Source: Acidimicrobiaceae bacterium
Lineage (GTDB): Bacteria > Actinomycetota > Acidimicrobiia > Acidimicrobiales > Aldehydirespiratoraceae
NCBI GenBank assembly: GCA_016845585.1
Contig: JAERSO010000036.1
Span: 55,512-119,511 of the forward strand
Length of the DNA: 64,000 nt
Direction of reading: 5' to 3'
Shown piece after piece: positions 43,248 through 52,888 of the stretch. The first letter of the stretch is position 1; each line of letters starts with the position of its first letter. Both the position numbers and the translations under genes were made by a program. The notes under the pieces were generated by a model, which worked only from the letters and a program-made list of their open reading frames with translations, did no database searches and was not told the DNA's origin.

Positions 43248-45812
43248 ATGAAGGCCAATGAAGTACGCCGTGCGTTCACCGACTTCTTCGTCGAACGCGC
43301 CCACAGCCATCAGCCGTCGTCGAGCCTGATCCCTCACGACCCGACCGTGTTGTTCACGGTGGCGGGCATGGTGCCCTTCAAGACCTATTTCACCGGTGAG
43401 GAAGCTGCCCCATACCCACGGGCGGTCACGGTGCAGAAGTGTGTACGTGCGGGCGGCAAGCACAACGATCTCGATGAGATCGGTCGCACCCGTCGCCACC
43501 TCACGTTCTTCGAGATGATGGGTAACTTCAGTTTCGGCGACTACTTCAAGTCCGAGGCCTGTGCCTGGGCATGGGAGTTCGTCACCGAGGTCCTCGACCT
43601 CGATCCCGAGCGCCTCTGGGTGACGGTGCATCTCAGCGATGACGAGGCCGCGGCGATCTGGCGTGATGAGGTCGGCGTGCCGGCCGAGCGGATCCAGCGC
43701 CTCGACGAGGACAACTACTGGCGCATGGGCGATACCGGCCCGTGCGGGCCCTGCTCGGAGATCTTCTGGGACAAGGGCCCCGCGTTCGGCGCCGACGGTG
43801 GCCCCGAGCACGGCGACGAGGATCGGTTCATCGAGATCTGGAATCTCGTCTTCATGCAGTTCGATCAGGCCGCCGACGGGTCCCAGACTCCGTTGCCGAA
43901 GCCGTCGATCGACACCGGTATGGGTCTCGAACGCACGGTGTCGGTGCTCCAGGGCGTCGACTCGGTGTGGGACACCGATGAGCTGAGCGCGCTGCAGACC
44001 GCGGCCGGAAAGCTGACGGGGGTCGATCCGGCCACGGCCGAGTTCGAGCGCCTCGTGTCTCTGCGGATCCTCGCCGACCACGCTCGTTCCACGTCCATGC
44101 TCGTCAGCGACGGGGTGTTCCCGTCGAACGAGGCGCGGGGCTATGCGCTGCGACGCATCCTTCGGCGCGCCGTGCGCCACGCCTACATCCTGGGTGTCGA
44201 GACCCCGGTCATGGGCGGGATGGTCGATGCTGTGGTCGGGCTCATGGGCGCCGACTACCCGGATCTCGTCAAGAACCACGACTTCATCCGCGATGTCATC
44301 GATCGTGAGGAGGTCCGTTTCCGCGAGACCCTCCGCACCGGTCAGGCCATCCTGGACGACAAGCTCTCATCGCTCGCCGACGGCGAGTCACTCGATGGCG
44401 ACACCGCGTTCCTTCTCCATGACACGTACGGCTTCCCCCTGGAGGTCACGCAGGAGATCACGGGCGAGCGCGGTGTCGATGTGGATGTCGATGGCTTCCG
44501 CACCGCCATGGCCGAACAACAGCGTCGAGCCAAGGAAGCCCGCAAGGTCGCGGGCGGAGGCGACACGTCCCACCTCTCGGAGATTCTCGAACACAACGGC
44601 GAGACCGACTTCACCGGCCGCGCCGAGGTCACTTCGGAGGCCACCGTTCTCTACGCGGACGACGACATCGTCGTGCTCGACCGCACACCGTTCTACGCAG
44701 AGTCCGGTGGCCAGGTCGGCGACACCGGCACCATAACGACGCCCACCGGTGAAGCGGTCGTCACCGACACGCGCTACGGCGTACCCGGACTCCACGTCCA
44801 CGACATCGACATGCAGTCCGGTTCCTTCGAGCAGGGACAGACCGCCACCGCCACGATCGATGACGATCGCCGGGGCGCCATCCGCCGCAACCACACCGCC
44901 ACTCACATCCTTCATTGGGCCCTGCGCCGAGTGCTCGGCGACCACGTGAAGCAGCAGGGCTCCTACGTCGGCCCTGATCGCCTCCGGTTCGACTTCAGCC
45001 ACTACGAGGGACTCACCGCGGAACAGACCGCTGAGATCGAGGACCTCGTCAATGGTGAGGTGCTCGACAACTCGACGTGTCGCCACTTCGAAACCACCAT
45101 GGATCACGCCGAACAGCTCGGCGCGATCGCCTTCTTCGGCGACAAGTACGGCGACACGGTCCGTGTCCTCGAAGCGGGCCCCAACTCGGTCGAACTCTGC
45201 GGCGGCACCCATGTGAAGGCTCTCGGCGACATCGGCCTGTTCCGAATCGTGACCGAGGGCTCGATCGGCTCGAACATCCGTCGAGTCGAAGCACTCACCG
45301 GCATGGCCACGGTCGAACTCTTGCGTGACGCCGTTGCCACGGCGAATGCCGCGGCCGACGAGTTGAATGTCCCCGCCGACGAACTGCTCGGCGGCATTCG
45401 TCGCCTGCAGTCAGAGCAGAAGGGGCTGCGGGCCGAGCTCGCGCGGCTCAAGCAGGCAATGGCCGTGGGTCAGGCGCCCGCGCTCGCCGGTCAGGCCGCC
45501 GATGGTGTGGTCGTGGCCCGTGTCGAAGGCGTGGAGCGTGACGGCTTGCGCGACCTCGCCGTCTCGGTTCGCGATCAACCCGAGGTCCACGCGGTGGTCC
45601 TCGGCGCCGTCTTCGATGCCGGCGGTGTCGGCCTCGCTGCGGCCGTCACGCCGGACAGCCCACTCAACGCCGGTGCACTCATCGAGGACGCCAAGAAAAC
45701 GATCGGTGGCGGCGGCAAGCCGAGCGCCGATCTGGCGGTCGCGGGGGGCAAACATGTCGACAATCTCGATGACGCCCTCGACCAAGCCCGCGCCGCGGCC
45801 GGCCTGGAGTGA
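43248..45812 (+). CDS. alaS: Alanyl-tRNA synthetase
   Basis: Class II synthetase of 854 residues. Catalytic core: FVERAHSHQPSSSLIPHDPTVLFT, FFEMMGNFSFGDYFK, GPCGPCSEI, GMGLERTVSVLQGV. The editing domain keeps its zinc ligands (NHTATHILHWALRR and VELCGGTHVKALGDIG), and the C-terminal DHHA1 domain ends with GGGGKPSADLAVAGG. Complete. Its stop overlaps ruvX. Confidence 0.97.
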   Translation: MKANEVRRAFTDFFVERAHSHQPSSSLIPHDPTVLFTVAGMVPFKTYFTGEEAAPYPRAVTVQKCVRAGGKHNDLDEIGRTRRHLTFFEMMGNFSFGDYFKSEACAWAWEFVTEVLDLDPERLWVTVHLSDDEAAAIWRDEVGVPAERIQRLDEDNYWRMGDTGPCGPCSEIFWDKGPAFGADGGPEHGDEDRFIEIWNLVFMQFDQAADGSQTPLPKPSIDTGMGLERTVSVLQGVDSVWDTDELSALQTAAGKLTGVDPATAEFERLVSLRILADHARSTSMLVSDGVFPSNEARGYALRRILRRAVRHAYILGVETPVMGGMVDAVVGLMGADYPDLVKNHDFIRDVIDREEVRFRETLRTGQAILDDKLSSLADGESLDGDTAFLLHDTYGFPLEVTQEITGERGVDVDVDGFRTAMAEQQRRAKEARKVAGGGDTSHLSEILEHNGETDFTGRAEVTSEATVLYADDDIVVLDRTPFYAESGGQVGDTGTITTPTGEAVVTDTRYGVPGLHVHDIDMQSGSFEQGQTATATIDDDRRGAIRRNHTATHILHWALRRVLGDHVKQQGSYVGPDRLRFDFSHYEGLTAEQTAEIEDLVNGEVLDNSTCRHFETTMDHAEQLGAIAFFGDKYGDTVRVLEAGPNSVELCGGTHVKALGDIGLFRIVTEGSIGSNIRRVEALTGMATVELLRDAVATANAAADELNVPADELLGGIRRLQSEQKGLRAELARLKQAMAVGQAPALAGQAADGVVVARVEGVERDGLRDLAVSVRDQPEVHAVVLGAVFDAGGVGLAAAVTPDSPLNAGALIEDAKKTIGGGGKPSADLAVAGGKHVDNLDDALDQARAAAGLE

Positions 45813-46258
45813 CCTCCACGCGCCTCCGGCGTGCGCTCGGCCTCGATCTCGGCGCGAAACGAATCGGGATCGCGGTCAGTGCGGGCACCGTGGCGACACC
45901 GATCGACACGGTGCATCGCTCGGGTGATCGACCCCGCGAACATCGAGAGATCGCCGCCCTGGTCGAGGAGTGGGAGGCCGAGGTCGTGGTCGTCGGTTTG
46001 CCGTACAACATGGACGGCTCGCTCGGCCCGATGGCCAAGAAGTGCCAATCGGAGGCAAAGGCGTTGGGTGACACCCTCGACGTGCCTGTCGTTCTCTACG
46101 ATGAACGGCTGACGACAGTCAGCGCGGAGCGGAGTCTGATGGAGCAGAACATGAATGCCGAGGCTCGCCGCAAGGTCGTCGACCAGTTGGCTGCGGCCGT
46201 GATGCTGCAGGCGTGGCTCGACGCCGAGCACGCCGAACTGGAGCGCCACGATGGCTGA
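45809..46258 (+). CDS. ruvX: Pre-16S rRNA nuclease RuvX/YqgF
   Basis: 149-residue RNase H-fold nuclease that matures the 5' end of 16S rRNA. It has ALGLDLGAKRIGIAVS, VVVVGLPYNMDGS, VVLYDERLTTVSAE and the terminal DQLAAAVMLQAWLD. GTG start in a GTGA overlap with alaS; it overlaps mltG by 8 nt, the usual alaS-ruvX-mltG-aroE order. Confidence 0.94.
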   Translation: MTSTRLRRALGLDLGAKRIGIAVSAGTVATPIDTVHRSGDRPREHREIAALVEEWEAEVVVVGLPYNMDGSLGPMAKKCQSEAKALGDTLDVPVVLYDERLTTVSAERSLMEQNMNAEARRKVVDQLAAAVMLQAWLDAEHAELERHDG

Positions 46259-47756
46259 CACTCCTCGCCGCAAGGGTGGTTGGGCCGCGTTCTTGACCGG
46301 TGCCTCGGATGACGGTCCGCCCCCCGAGCCGCCGCAGCCGCCGTCCAGCGCAAGCGAAGCCCCACGTTTTCCCGAGCCCGGTACCCGTCGCCCCGTCACC
46401 CGAGTGGCGCGCCCGGTCAGCTCGGCTCCACCGCAGGCCCCGGCTGCGCCCGTGATGGTGCAGCCCGACGGCACGCCGAGTGTGCCGACCGCGTTGCCCG
46501 ACCACATGGCCCCGCCCGGCGCCGTGATCGTCGCCGGCGTCGATTCCGATGGCGTCGAATACGTGTTGGAGGACGATCCCGAGGCGCAACCCCTTGTCGA
46601 TCCCCGCTACGACTACGAGGACCGCAACTGGGTCCGCTACCGCACGAGCTGGGGTGGCTTCCTCCGTCTCATCGGCTTCGTGATTCTGGTGATCTTCCTC
46701 TTCACCAACATCCGCGGCCGCATCTACTCCTGGGTCGACGATCAGATCGTCCCCGGCGGCGAGCAGGGTGAGGCGGTGGCGCTCACGATCCCCGACGGTG
46801 CGTCGACCAACAATGTCGCCACCCAGCTCGCCAACGAGGGAATCATCAGCAACGCCACCGTCTTTCGCTATTGGCTGCGCTGTGAGGGCGAGCTCACGAT
46901 CATGGGCTTCATGGGCTGCGACACCGAGAAGACGTTCCAGGCCGGTGACTACGAGCTGTACGAGAACATGGCGTTCGAGGATGCGGTGGCGATTCTCGAC
47001 GAAGGACCCATCCCGGAAGTGTTCTTCTCGTTCAACATTCCCGAGGGTCTGCGCCTGGAGGAGATCATCAACCGACTCCTGGTCGTCAACGAACACTTCG
47101 AAGAGCAGCAGATCCGTGACGCGCTCCAGAACCCCAACCTCGTCTCGCAGTACGTCGACCCGGATGCGCCGCCGGATTTCCGTCTCGAGGGCACCCTGTT
47201 CCCGGCCACCTACGACATCAATGAGGACGACCTCGCCGACGAGGCCCGATTCCTGCGGCGCATGGCCGACACATTCGATGCGCGCTACGGCGCGCTGCTC
47301 GACGAGGTCGGCTACGACCCCGCGGCCATCGAACTCGGCCTGACGGACTGGGACATCATCGTCATCGCCTCGTTGATCGAGGAGGAGGCCCGCGTCGACG
47401 TCGACCGGCCATTGATGTCACGCGCCATCTACAACCGGCTGCTGGCCGGCATGCCGCTGCAGATCGATGCCACCGTGTACTACGCGGTGAACAAGTCGTT
47501 CACCGACACGCTGTTCCAGTCGGACCTCGACTTCGAGTCGCCGTGGAACACCTATGTGTCGACGGGGATTCCGCCGGCTCCGATCGCGGCGCCTGGCGAA
47601 GCAGCGCTGCGCGCCGCGCTCGATCCGACCGATGGTGACTACATCTTCTGGGCTCGCACCGATGTGGGTGAATTCGGTGCGCACACCTTCTCGACGACTC
47701 TCGAGGAGCACAACGCAGCAGTCGCCGTCTGCCGCGAGCTCGGCTACTGCGGATGA
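46251..47756 (+). CDS. mltG: Endolytic murein transglycosylase MltG
   Basis: 501-residue membrane enzyme that cuts nascent glycan strands and helps end chain growth. A Pro/Ala-rich cytoplasmic N terminus (about 1-135) precedes one membrane helix (LIGFVILVIFLFTNI), a LysM-like domain and the YceG catalytic domain with the active-site glutamate in IASLIEEEARVD, LQIDATVYYA, SPWNTYVSTGIPPAPI and HTFSTTLEEHN. The long cytoplasmic part is typical of actinobacterial versions. Confidence 0.94.
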   Translation: MADTPRRKGGWAAFLTGASDDGPPPEPPQPPSSASEAPRFPEPGTRRPVTRVARPVSSAPPQAPAAPVMVQPDGTPSVPTALPDHMAPPGAVIVAGVDSDGVEYVLEDDPEAQPLVDPRYDYEDRNWVRYRTSWGGFLRLIGFVILVIFLFTNIRGRIYSWVDDQIVPGGEQGEAVALTIPDGASTNNVATQLANEGIISNATVFRYWLRCEGELTIMGFMGCDTEKTFQAGDYELYENMAFEDAVAILDEGPIPEVFFSFNIPEGLRLEEIINRLLVVNEHFEEQQIRDALQNPNLVSQYVDPDAPPDFRLEGTLFPATYDINEDDLADEARFLRRMADTFDARYGALLDEVGYDPAAIELGLTDWDIIVIASLIEEEARVDVDRPLMSRAIYNRLLAGMPLQIDATVYYAVNKSFTDTLFQSDLDFESPWNTYVSTGIPPAPIAAPGEAALRAALDPTDGDYIFWARTDVGEFGAHTFSTTLEEHNAAVAVCRELGYCG

Positions 47757-48583
47757 TCCTGCGGGCCGCGCCGACGGGCGGCACGGCCGTCGCGGGTGTC
47801 ATCGGGGATCCGGTCGCGCACTCACTCTCACCCGCGCTGCACAACGCTGCCTTCGATGCCACGGGGCTCGACTGGACGTATCTCGCCTTCCCCGTGACCG
47901 CTGGTCGCGGGGGCGAGGCCGTCGCGGCGATGAAGACGCTCGGCGTTCGGGGCCTGTCGGTCACGATGCCGCACAAGGAAGCCGTGGCCGAAGCCGCCGA
48001 TGAGATCACCCCCGCGGCCCGGGCCCTCGGTGTGGCCAATTGCCTTGTCCTCGGCGATGACGGCAACGTCACCGCCCACAACACCGACGGCGCCGGTTTC
48101 GTCCGGGGTTTCGAGGCGTGGAGCGGCAGCCAGCTCCTCGGGATGCGTGTCGCGGTTCTCGGCGCCGGTGGCGCGGCGCGAGCCGTGATCGATGCATGTG
48201 CCCGGGCGGGGGCCAGCGAGGTGCGGGTCGTCAATCGCACGCCGGAGAAGGCGGAGCGAGCGGCTGCCCTGGCCGGCGATGTCGGCACGATCGGGCGAGC
48301 CGACCAGTTGGGCGACGTCGAGGTCATCGTCAACGCAACTCCCATCGGGATGGGTGACAACCCTGGTCTGCCCTGTGATCCCGGCGGATTCACCGGCGGC
48401 CAGTTCGCGGTCGACCTGATCTATCACCCTCGGGAAACGGCGTGGCTGGTGGCGGCGGCAACCGCCGGGGCGAGAACGCAGAATGGTCTGGCCATGCTTC
48501 TTCACCAGGCTGCGGTGCAGTTCCGGTTGTGGACCGGCATCGAGCCGCCTCTCGATGCGATGGAGTCCGCCCTACCCGGCTGA
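47753..48583 (+). CDS. aroE: Shikimate dehydrogenase
   Basis: NADPH-linked reduction of 3-dehydroshikimate, 276 residues. Substrate-site residues are in HSLSPALHNAAF and TMPHKEAV (catalytic Lys), with HNTDGAGFVRG supplying the Asp; the cofactor loop is VLGAGGAARAVIDA and NRTPEKAE gives the NADP-binding Arg. Overlaps mltG by 4 nt. aroB lies 2.2 kb downstream, so shikimate genes are loosely grouped. Confidence 0.95.
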   Translation: MILRAAPTGGTAVAGVIGDPVAHSLSPALHNAAFDATGLDWTYLAFPVTAGRGGEAVAAMKTLGVRGLSVTMPHKEAVAEAADEITPAARALGVANCLVLGDDGNVTAHNTDGAGFVRGFEAWSGSQLLGMRVAVLGAGGAARAVIDACARAGASEVRVVNRTPEKAERAAALAGDVGTIGRADQLGDVEVIVNATPIGMGDNPGLPCDPGGFTGGQFAVDLIYHPRETAWLVAAATAGARTQNGLAMLLHQAAVQFRLWTGIEPPLDAMESALPG

Positions 48584-48689
48584 CCTCGTCGGGTCCACGA
48601 GTCCTGACGCGAGAGAATCCTCCGGAGTCCTCACTTCCCGGCGGTTATGTGCCGATGGTCAGTTGTTCTTCGACGACGGAGGTCAACCC

Positions 48690-49871
48690 GTGGCGCTCTC
48701 GGGCACACTCGACACCTTTGCACTCCCTGACGTTCTTCGACTCCTCGCGACCACCGCGAAGAGTGGCCGTTTGCGTATCACGGGCAACCGCGGTTCCGGC
48801 AGTGTCTGGGTGGAAGACGGCGACGTCGTCGCCACCGAACTGACGGCCGCCAACGGCTTGTCGCCGTCGGCGACCGAAGTCATCTTCGGCCTGCTTCGCT
48901 TCGAAGCCGGCTCGTTCACCTTCGAGTCCGGGGCGAAGGTCGCGCACGCTGACCACCCGAACTCGATGGAGCCGATTCTCTCCGAGGCCGAGAGCATGCT
49001 CGCCGAGTGGCGCTCCATCGAAGAGGTAGTGCCGTCACTCGCGGTCTGGGTCGGTCTCGTTTCGTCCCTCAAGGGCGCTGACATCATGATCGATGCCGGC
49101 CGTTGGCGCTGTATCGCCGCGGTCGGCAGCGGTGCTCAGGTCGGTGCTGTGGCCGAGTCGCTCGAGCTCAACGAAATCGATGCCTGCCGCACCGCGAAGG
49201 AGCTCATCGAGCTCGGTCTCGTGCAGCTGATCGACGAGCCGGTGGGATCGGCGTCGGCGCCGGTGCTCACCGAACCGGACCCGGTCCTCGACGATCCCAT
49301 TCTCGATGACGCGGACCTGCACGATGATGCCGATGAGCCGTCCATGGTCGACGAGATGCTCTCCGGTGCCTTTGACGACCAGCCGATCGGTGGCGTGGAT
49401 GCGCCATCGTTCGACACGCCCCCCGATGTCGAGACACCGATCGTCGAGTCGGAGTCCGCACCGGCCGACGAATCGATTCTCGCCGAGATGGGCGTCGACG
49501 ATTCGGGACCGGCCGAGGACACGCCGATCGACGACCACAGCCATGATCCGAACACCGTGCCGAGTCTCGCCTCGCTCGAGCCCTCGGAAAGCACGATCGA
49601 TCCCTTGCTCCCGACCGCTGACCCGCTCGACCGCGGGGGCGATCTGTTCGGTGGTGCAACAGCTGCCGAGACCGATTCCGACGATCTGAACCCGGCCGAG
49701 ATGGCCCGCCAGCTCGCGAATCTGAGCCCGAAGGCCGCCAAGGCCGTCGCCGCCGCGGCCAAGGCATCCACGGATGCCGAGCGCGAAGCGGCGCTCTCAG
49801 CCGTCGAGGCCGAGGACGACACGGTGAACCGGGGACTTCTCCTGAAGTTCCTCGGCTCGGTCGACTCCTGA
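48690..49871 (+). CDS. DUF4388 domain protein
   Basis: 393 residues. The N-terminal DUF4388 (PATAN-like) domain has LSGTLDTFALPDVLRLLATTAKSGRLRI, WVEDGDVVATE and FRFE-like LLRFEAGSFTFES; DUF4388 proteins are linked to signalling and to surface motility or type IV pili. A second domain of about 100 residues is followed by a long Asp/Pro/Ser-rich acidic region (about 185-340) and a C-terminal Ala/Lys helix. GTG 48690 is chosen for GGAGG 7 nt before it and because the domain begins there. Next gene is a prepilin peptidase, which agrees with a pilus link. Confidence 0.8.
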   Translation: MALSGTLDTFALPDVLRLLATTAKSGRLRITGNRGSGSVWVEDGDVVATELTAANGLSPSATEVIFGLLRFEAGSFTFESGAKVAHADHPNSMEPILSEAESMLAEWRSIEEVVPSLAVWVGLVSSLKGADIMIDAGRWRCIAAVGSGAQVGAVAESLELNEIDACRTAKELIELGLVQLIDEPVGSASAPVLTEPDPVLDDPILDDADLHDDADEPSMVDEMLSGAFDDQPIGGVDAPSFDTPPDVETPIVESESAPADESILAEMGVDDSGPAEDTPIDDHSHDPNTVPSLASLEPSESTIDPLLPTADPLDRGGDLFGGATAAETDSDDLNPAEMARQLANLSPKAAKAVAAAAKASTDAEREAALSAVEAEDDTVNRGLLLKFLGSVDS

Positions 49872-49905
49872 ACCATCCCCGGTCAAACGTCCCTGGAGTG
49901 GTGAC

Positions 49906-50742
49906 GTGGGCCCCGTGATGTTGATACTGCTCGGACTCATCGGCCTCGTGGCCGGGAGTTTCGCGACGATGTTGGTCGACCGGATCCCGGACAAGACTCC
50001 GTTGTCGTTGCGCTCGCACTGCGCACACTGTGGGCATGGGCTCGGCTTCGCCGAGGTGATACCCGTTCTGTCGTGGCTGCGCCGCCGCGCCTGCCGGCAT
50101 TGCGACGCACCGATCACCGTCGCCTACCCCGTCGTCGAGCTCGCCACCGCAGCCCTCTTCGTCGCCGCCGGTGCCCGATTCGGCCTCGAGTGGGAGATCC
50201 TCCCGCCTCTTGTGCTCATCGTCGCGGTCGTGGCCCTGTCCGTGATCGACATGTACGTGTACCGGCTGCCGGATCGCCTGGTCTTCCCCAGCCTCGCCCT
50301 GTCGGCGGTCACCGTCGTCATCGCAGCGTTCGGCATCGATCGGCCTTCCGCCATCGGTCGGGCCGCGGCCGGGATGGGTCTCTACTTCGGCATCCTTCTT
50401 GTCGCCCACCTGATCTCACCCAAGGGCATGGGGTTCGGTGACGTCAAACTCGCAGCCCTCCTGGGGCTCCACCTCGGGTGGACGGCCGGATCGCGCTATC
50501 TCGGCTGGTCGCCCGTCTTTCGCCTGGTGGTGTGGGGGCTCCTGCTCGGATGTCTCCTGGGCGTCATCGGCGGCGTCAGCGTCGCCCTCCTCCGCAAGGG
50601 CGGAAGGAACGTGGTCGAGGATCCCGAAGCCGAGGAAGGGCAGCCGGCGCGCCTCCTGGGCCACAGCTTCCCCTTCGGTCCCGCGCTCGCCGCGGGCACG
50701 GTGCTGATCATGTTCTTCAGCGACACCGTCCTCGGCGTCTGA
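49906..50742 (+). CDS. pilD: Prepilin peptidase (type IV leader peptidase)
   Basis: 278-residue polytopic membrane enzyme that cleaves prepilin leaders and N-methylates the new end. The N-terminal cytosolic zinc site has both CxxC pairs (HCAHCGHGL and ACRHCDAPI), and the two catalytic aspartates are in VIDMYVYRLPD and PKGMGFGDVKLAALLG. About eight membrane helices. GTG 49906 has a weak CTGGAG site; ATG 49918 is an alternative. No pilin genes are in the window. Confidence 0.93.
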   Translation: MGPVMLILLGLIGLVAGSFATMLVDRIPDKTPLSLRSHCAHCGHGLGFAEVIPVLSWLRRRACRHCDAPITVAYPVVELATAALFVAAGARFGLEWEILPPLVLIVAVVALSVIDMYVYRLPDRLVFPSLALSAVTVVIAAFGIDRPSAIGRAAAGMGLYFGILLVAHLISPKGMGFGDVKLAALLGLHLGWTAGSRYLGWSPVFRLVVWGLLLGCLLGVIGGVSVALLRKGGRNVVEDPEAEEGQPARLLGHSFPFGPALAAGTVLIMFFSDTVLGV

Positions 50743-50771
50743 AACAGTCCGGCGGTCGTGATCGCCGGAGG

Positions 50772-50777
50772 TAGCCT
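50772..50777 (+). promoter_or_regulatory. Putative -10 box for leaderless aroB
   Basis: TAGCCT ends 6 nt before the aroB GTG. Confidence 0.45.
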
Positions 50778-50783
50778 GCTCTC

Positions 50784-51788
50784 GTGCATCAGGTGGTGAA
50801 TGTCGAGCTGGCCGACCGGCGCTATCCCGTCCTCGTGGGCGCCGGCGTGCGCTCGGAGTTGGCGTCCGTGCTTCCCGCCGACGTTCGACGCGTGGCGATC
50901 ATCACCCAGGCGGGCATTCCCTGGGACGCTGATCCCGGCCGGGACCACACCCGCATCGAGATCCCCGACGGCGAGCCGGCCAAGTCGCTCGCGGTCGTGG
51001 AGGACGTCTGTCGACAGATGGCCGCGGCGGGCATCACCCGCGCCGACGCGGTCGTCGCCATCGGCGGGGGAGTGGCCACGGATGTCGCCGGATTCGTTGC
51101 AGCCGTCTATCACCGGGGAATTCGCTTCGTGAGCGTTTCCACGACCCTGCTCGGCCAGGTCGACGCCTCGGTGGGCGGGAAGACCGGCGTCAACCTTCCC
51201 GAGGGAAAGAACCTGGTGGGGGTGTTCTGGCAGCCCACCGCCGTCCTGTGCGACACCGAGACGTTGTCGACGCTGCCGCACCGTGAGATGCAGTGCGGTC
51301 TCGGTGAGGTCGCCAAGTACCACTTCCTCGGCGGCGAAGGACTCGATGAGCTCGACCTCGCCGAGTGCGTGGCCGCATGCGTCCGGATCAAGGCCGATGT
51401 CGTGGCCGCGGACGAACGCGAGGGCGGTCGACGGGCGATCCTCAACTACGGCCACACGCTCGCCCACGCGATCGAGACGGCGGGGGACTACGACCTCCGA
51501 CACGGCGAGGCCGTGGCCGTCGGACTCGTCTACGCCGCTGCGGTCGCCCGAAATCTCGGCCGGATCGACGACGCCCGTGTCGCCGAGCACCATCGTGTCC
51601 TGTCCGCGTACGACCTGCCGAGCACCCTGCCACCCCAGCTCACCGACGACGAGCTTCTCGCCCTGTTCTCGCGGGACAAGAAGGCCATCGACGGTGTCAC
51701 CCTCGTGCTCGACGGCGAGCGGGGGGTCGAGACCGTGGTCGGCGTCGACGACGAGGTCCTGCGAGCGTCGTTCGCAGCCGTCCGTTGA
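50784..51788 (+). CDS. aroB: 3-dehydroquinate synthase
   Basis: 334-residue NAD- and zinc-dependent enzyme converting DAHP to 3-dehydroquinate. It shows the NAD-site DAVVAIGGGVATDVAGFVA, substrate site STTLLGQVDASVGGKTGVN, and zinc ligands in CGLGEVAKYH, LNYGHTLAHAIE and RHGEAVAVGL. Length is normal. Four nucleotides separate it from the peptidase gene. Confidence 0.96.
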   Translation: MHQVVNVELADRRYPVLVGAGVRSELASVLPADVRRVAIITQAGIPWDADPGRDHTRIEIPDGEPAKSLAVVEDVCRQMAAAGITRADAVVAIGGGVATDVAGFVAAVYHRGIRFVSVSTTLLGQVDASVGGKTGVNLPEGKNLVGVFWQPTAVLCDTETLSTLPHREMQCGLGEVAKYHFLGGEGLDELDLAECVAACVRIKADVVAADEREGGRRAILNYGHTLAHAIETAGDYDLRHGEAVAVGLVYAAAVARNLGRIDDARVAEHHRVLSAYDLPSTLPPQLTDDELLALFSRDKKAIDGVTLVLDGERGVETVVGVDDEVLRASFAAVR

Positions 51789-51792
51789 CCCG

Positions 51793-52878
51793 ATGATTGT
51801 CGAACTGCCGCCGCTCGAGGTCACCGGCCGCCTCGACCGTCTGCGCGCTGTCGTGGCGGATCATGCCGACGCGATGATCGTCTCCGATCTCGCCTCGATC
51901 CGCTGGTGCACCGGGTTCACCGGCTCCAACGCTCTGCTCGTCGTGACCAGTGAAGACTCCACCCTCATCACCGATGGTCGATACCAGAGCCAGGCTCCCG
52001 AGGAACTCGCTGCGGCGCGAGCCAACACGCTGGTCGAGATCGCTGTCCAACCGATCAACGTGGCCGTCGATGCGCTCGGCGACGTCGAGATGATCGCGCT
52101 GGAGGCCGATGTGATGACGTGGGCCGACCAGCGAGCATGGGCCAAGGCCACCGATGCTGAGCTCGTTCCGACGCTCGGGATGATCTGCGAGCTCCGCGCC
52201 GTCAAGGACGACGCCGAACTCGCCCGCATCCAGCGCGCGGCCGCCATCGTCGACGACGCGGTCGCCGAGCTGCAGCCGATGCTCGTTGCCGGCACGACCG
52301 AACGCGAGATGGCTCACGCCCTCGAGCACGAGCTGCGCGCCGCGGGGGCAACCGGCCCGGCGTACGAGACGATCGTGGCCGGCGGCCCCAATGGTGCACT
52401 GCCTCATGCCCGCCCGACGGACCGACCGTTCGAGAACGGCGATCTCGTCGTGATCGACGTCGGTTCGCTGGTGGACGGCTACCGCAGCGACATGACCCGC
52501 ACCTTCGCGATCGGCACACCGAGCGCCGACGGACGCCGGATTCGTGAGATCGTCACCGACGCGCAGGCCGCCGGTGTTGCGGCGGTCCGTCCGGGAATCG
52601 AGGCCAAGGAGGTCGACAGCGTTTGCCGCTCGATCATCGCCGACGCCGGGTACGGCGACGCGTTCAGCCACGGCACCGGTCATGGCGTCGGCCTCGACAT
52701 CCATGAGTTTCCGGCCGTCCACGCCCGAAGCACCGCTATCCTCCAGCGCGGTCACGTTCTCACGGTCGAACCCGGTATCTACGTTCCCGCCGTCGGCGGT
52801 TGCCGGGTGGAAGACCTGCTCGTGGTCACCGAGTCGGGCTCGCGCCCGTTGACCAATTCCCCGAAACCCACGCGTTGA
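51793..52878 (+). CDS. M24 family Xaa-Pro aminopeptidase/dipeptidase
   Basis: 361-residue peptidase that releases residues next to proline, with a creatinase-like N-terminal domain (LASIRWCTGFTGSNA). The two-metal site is complete: Asp pair in VIDVGSLVDGYRSDMTRTF, His in HGTGHGVGLDIHEFP, and Glu in LTVEPGIYVP and GCRVEDLLVV. It lies between aroB and efp, where actinobacteria and firmicutes usually have pepP/pepQ. Confidence 0.93.
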   Translation: MIVELPPLEVTGRLDRLRAVVADHADAMIVSDLASIRWCTGFTGSNALLVVTSEDSTLITDGRYQSQAPEELAAARANTLVEIAVQPINVAVDALGDVEMIALEADVMTWADQRAWAKATDAELVPTLGMICELRAVKDDAELARIQRAAAIVDDAVAELQPMLVAGTTEREMAHALEHELRAAGATGPAYETIVAGGPNGALPHARPTDRPFENGDLVVIDVGSLVDGYRSDMTRTFAIGTPSADGRRIREIVTDAQAAGVAAVRPGIEAKEVDSVCRSIIADAGYGDAFSHGTGHGVGLDIHEFPAVHARSTAILQRGHVLTVEPGIYVPAVGGCRVEDLLVVTESGSRPLTNSPKPTR

Positions 52879-52888
52879 CCGGAGTCCC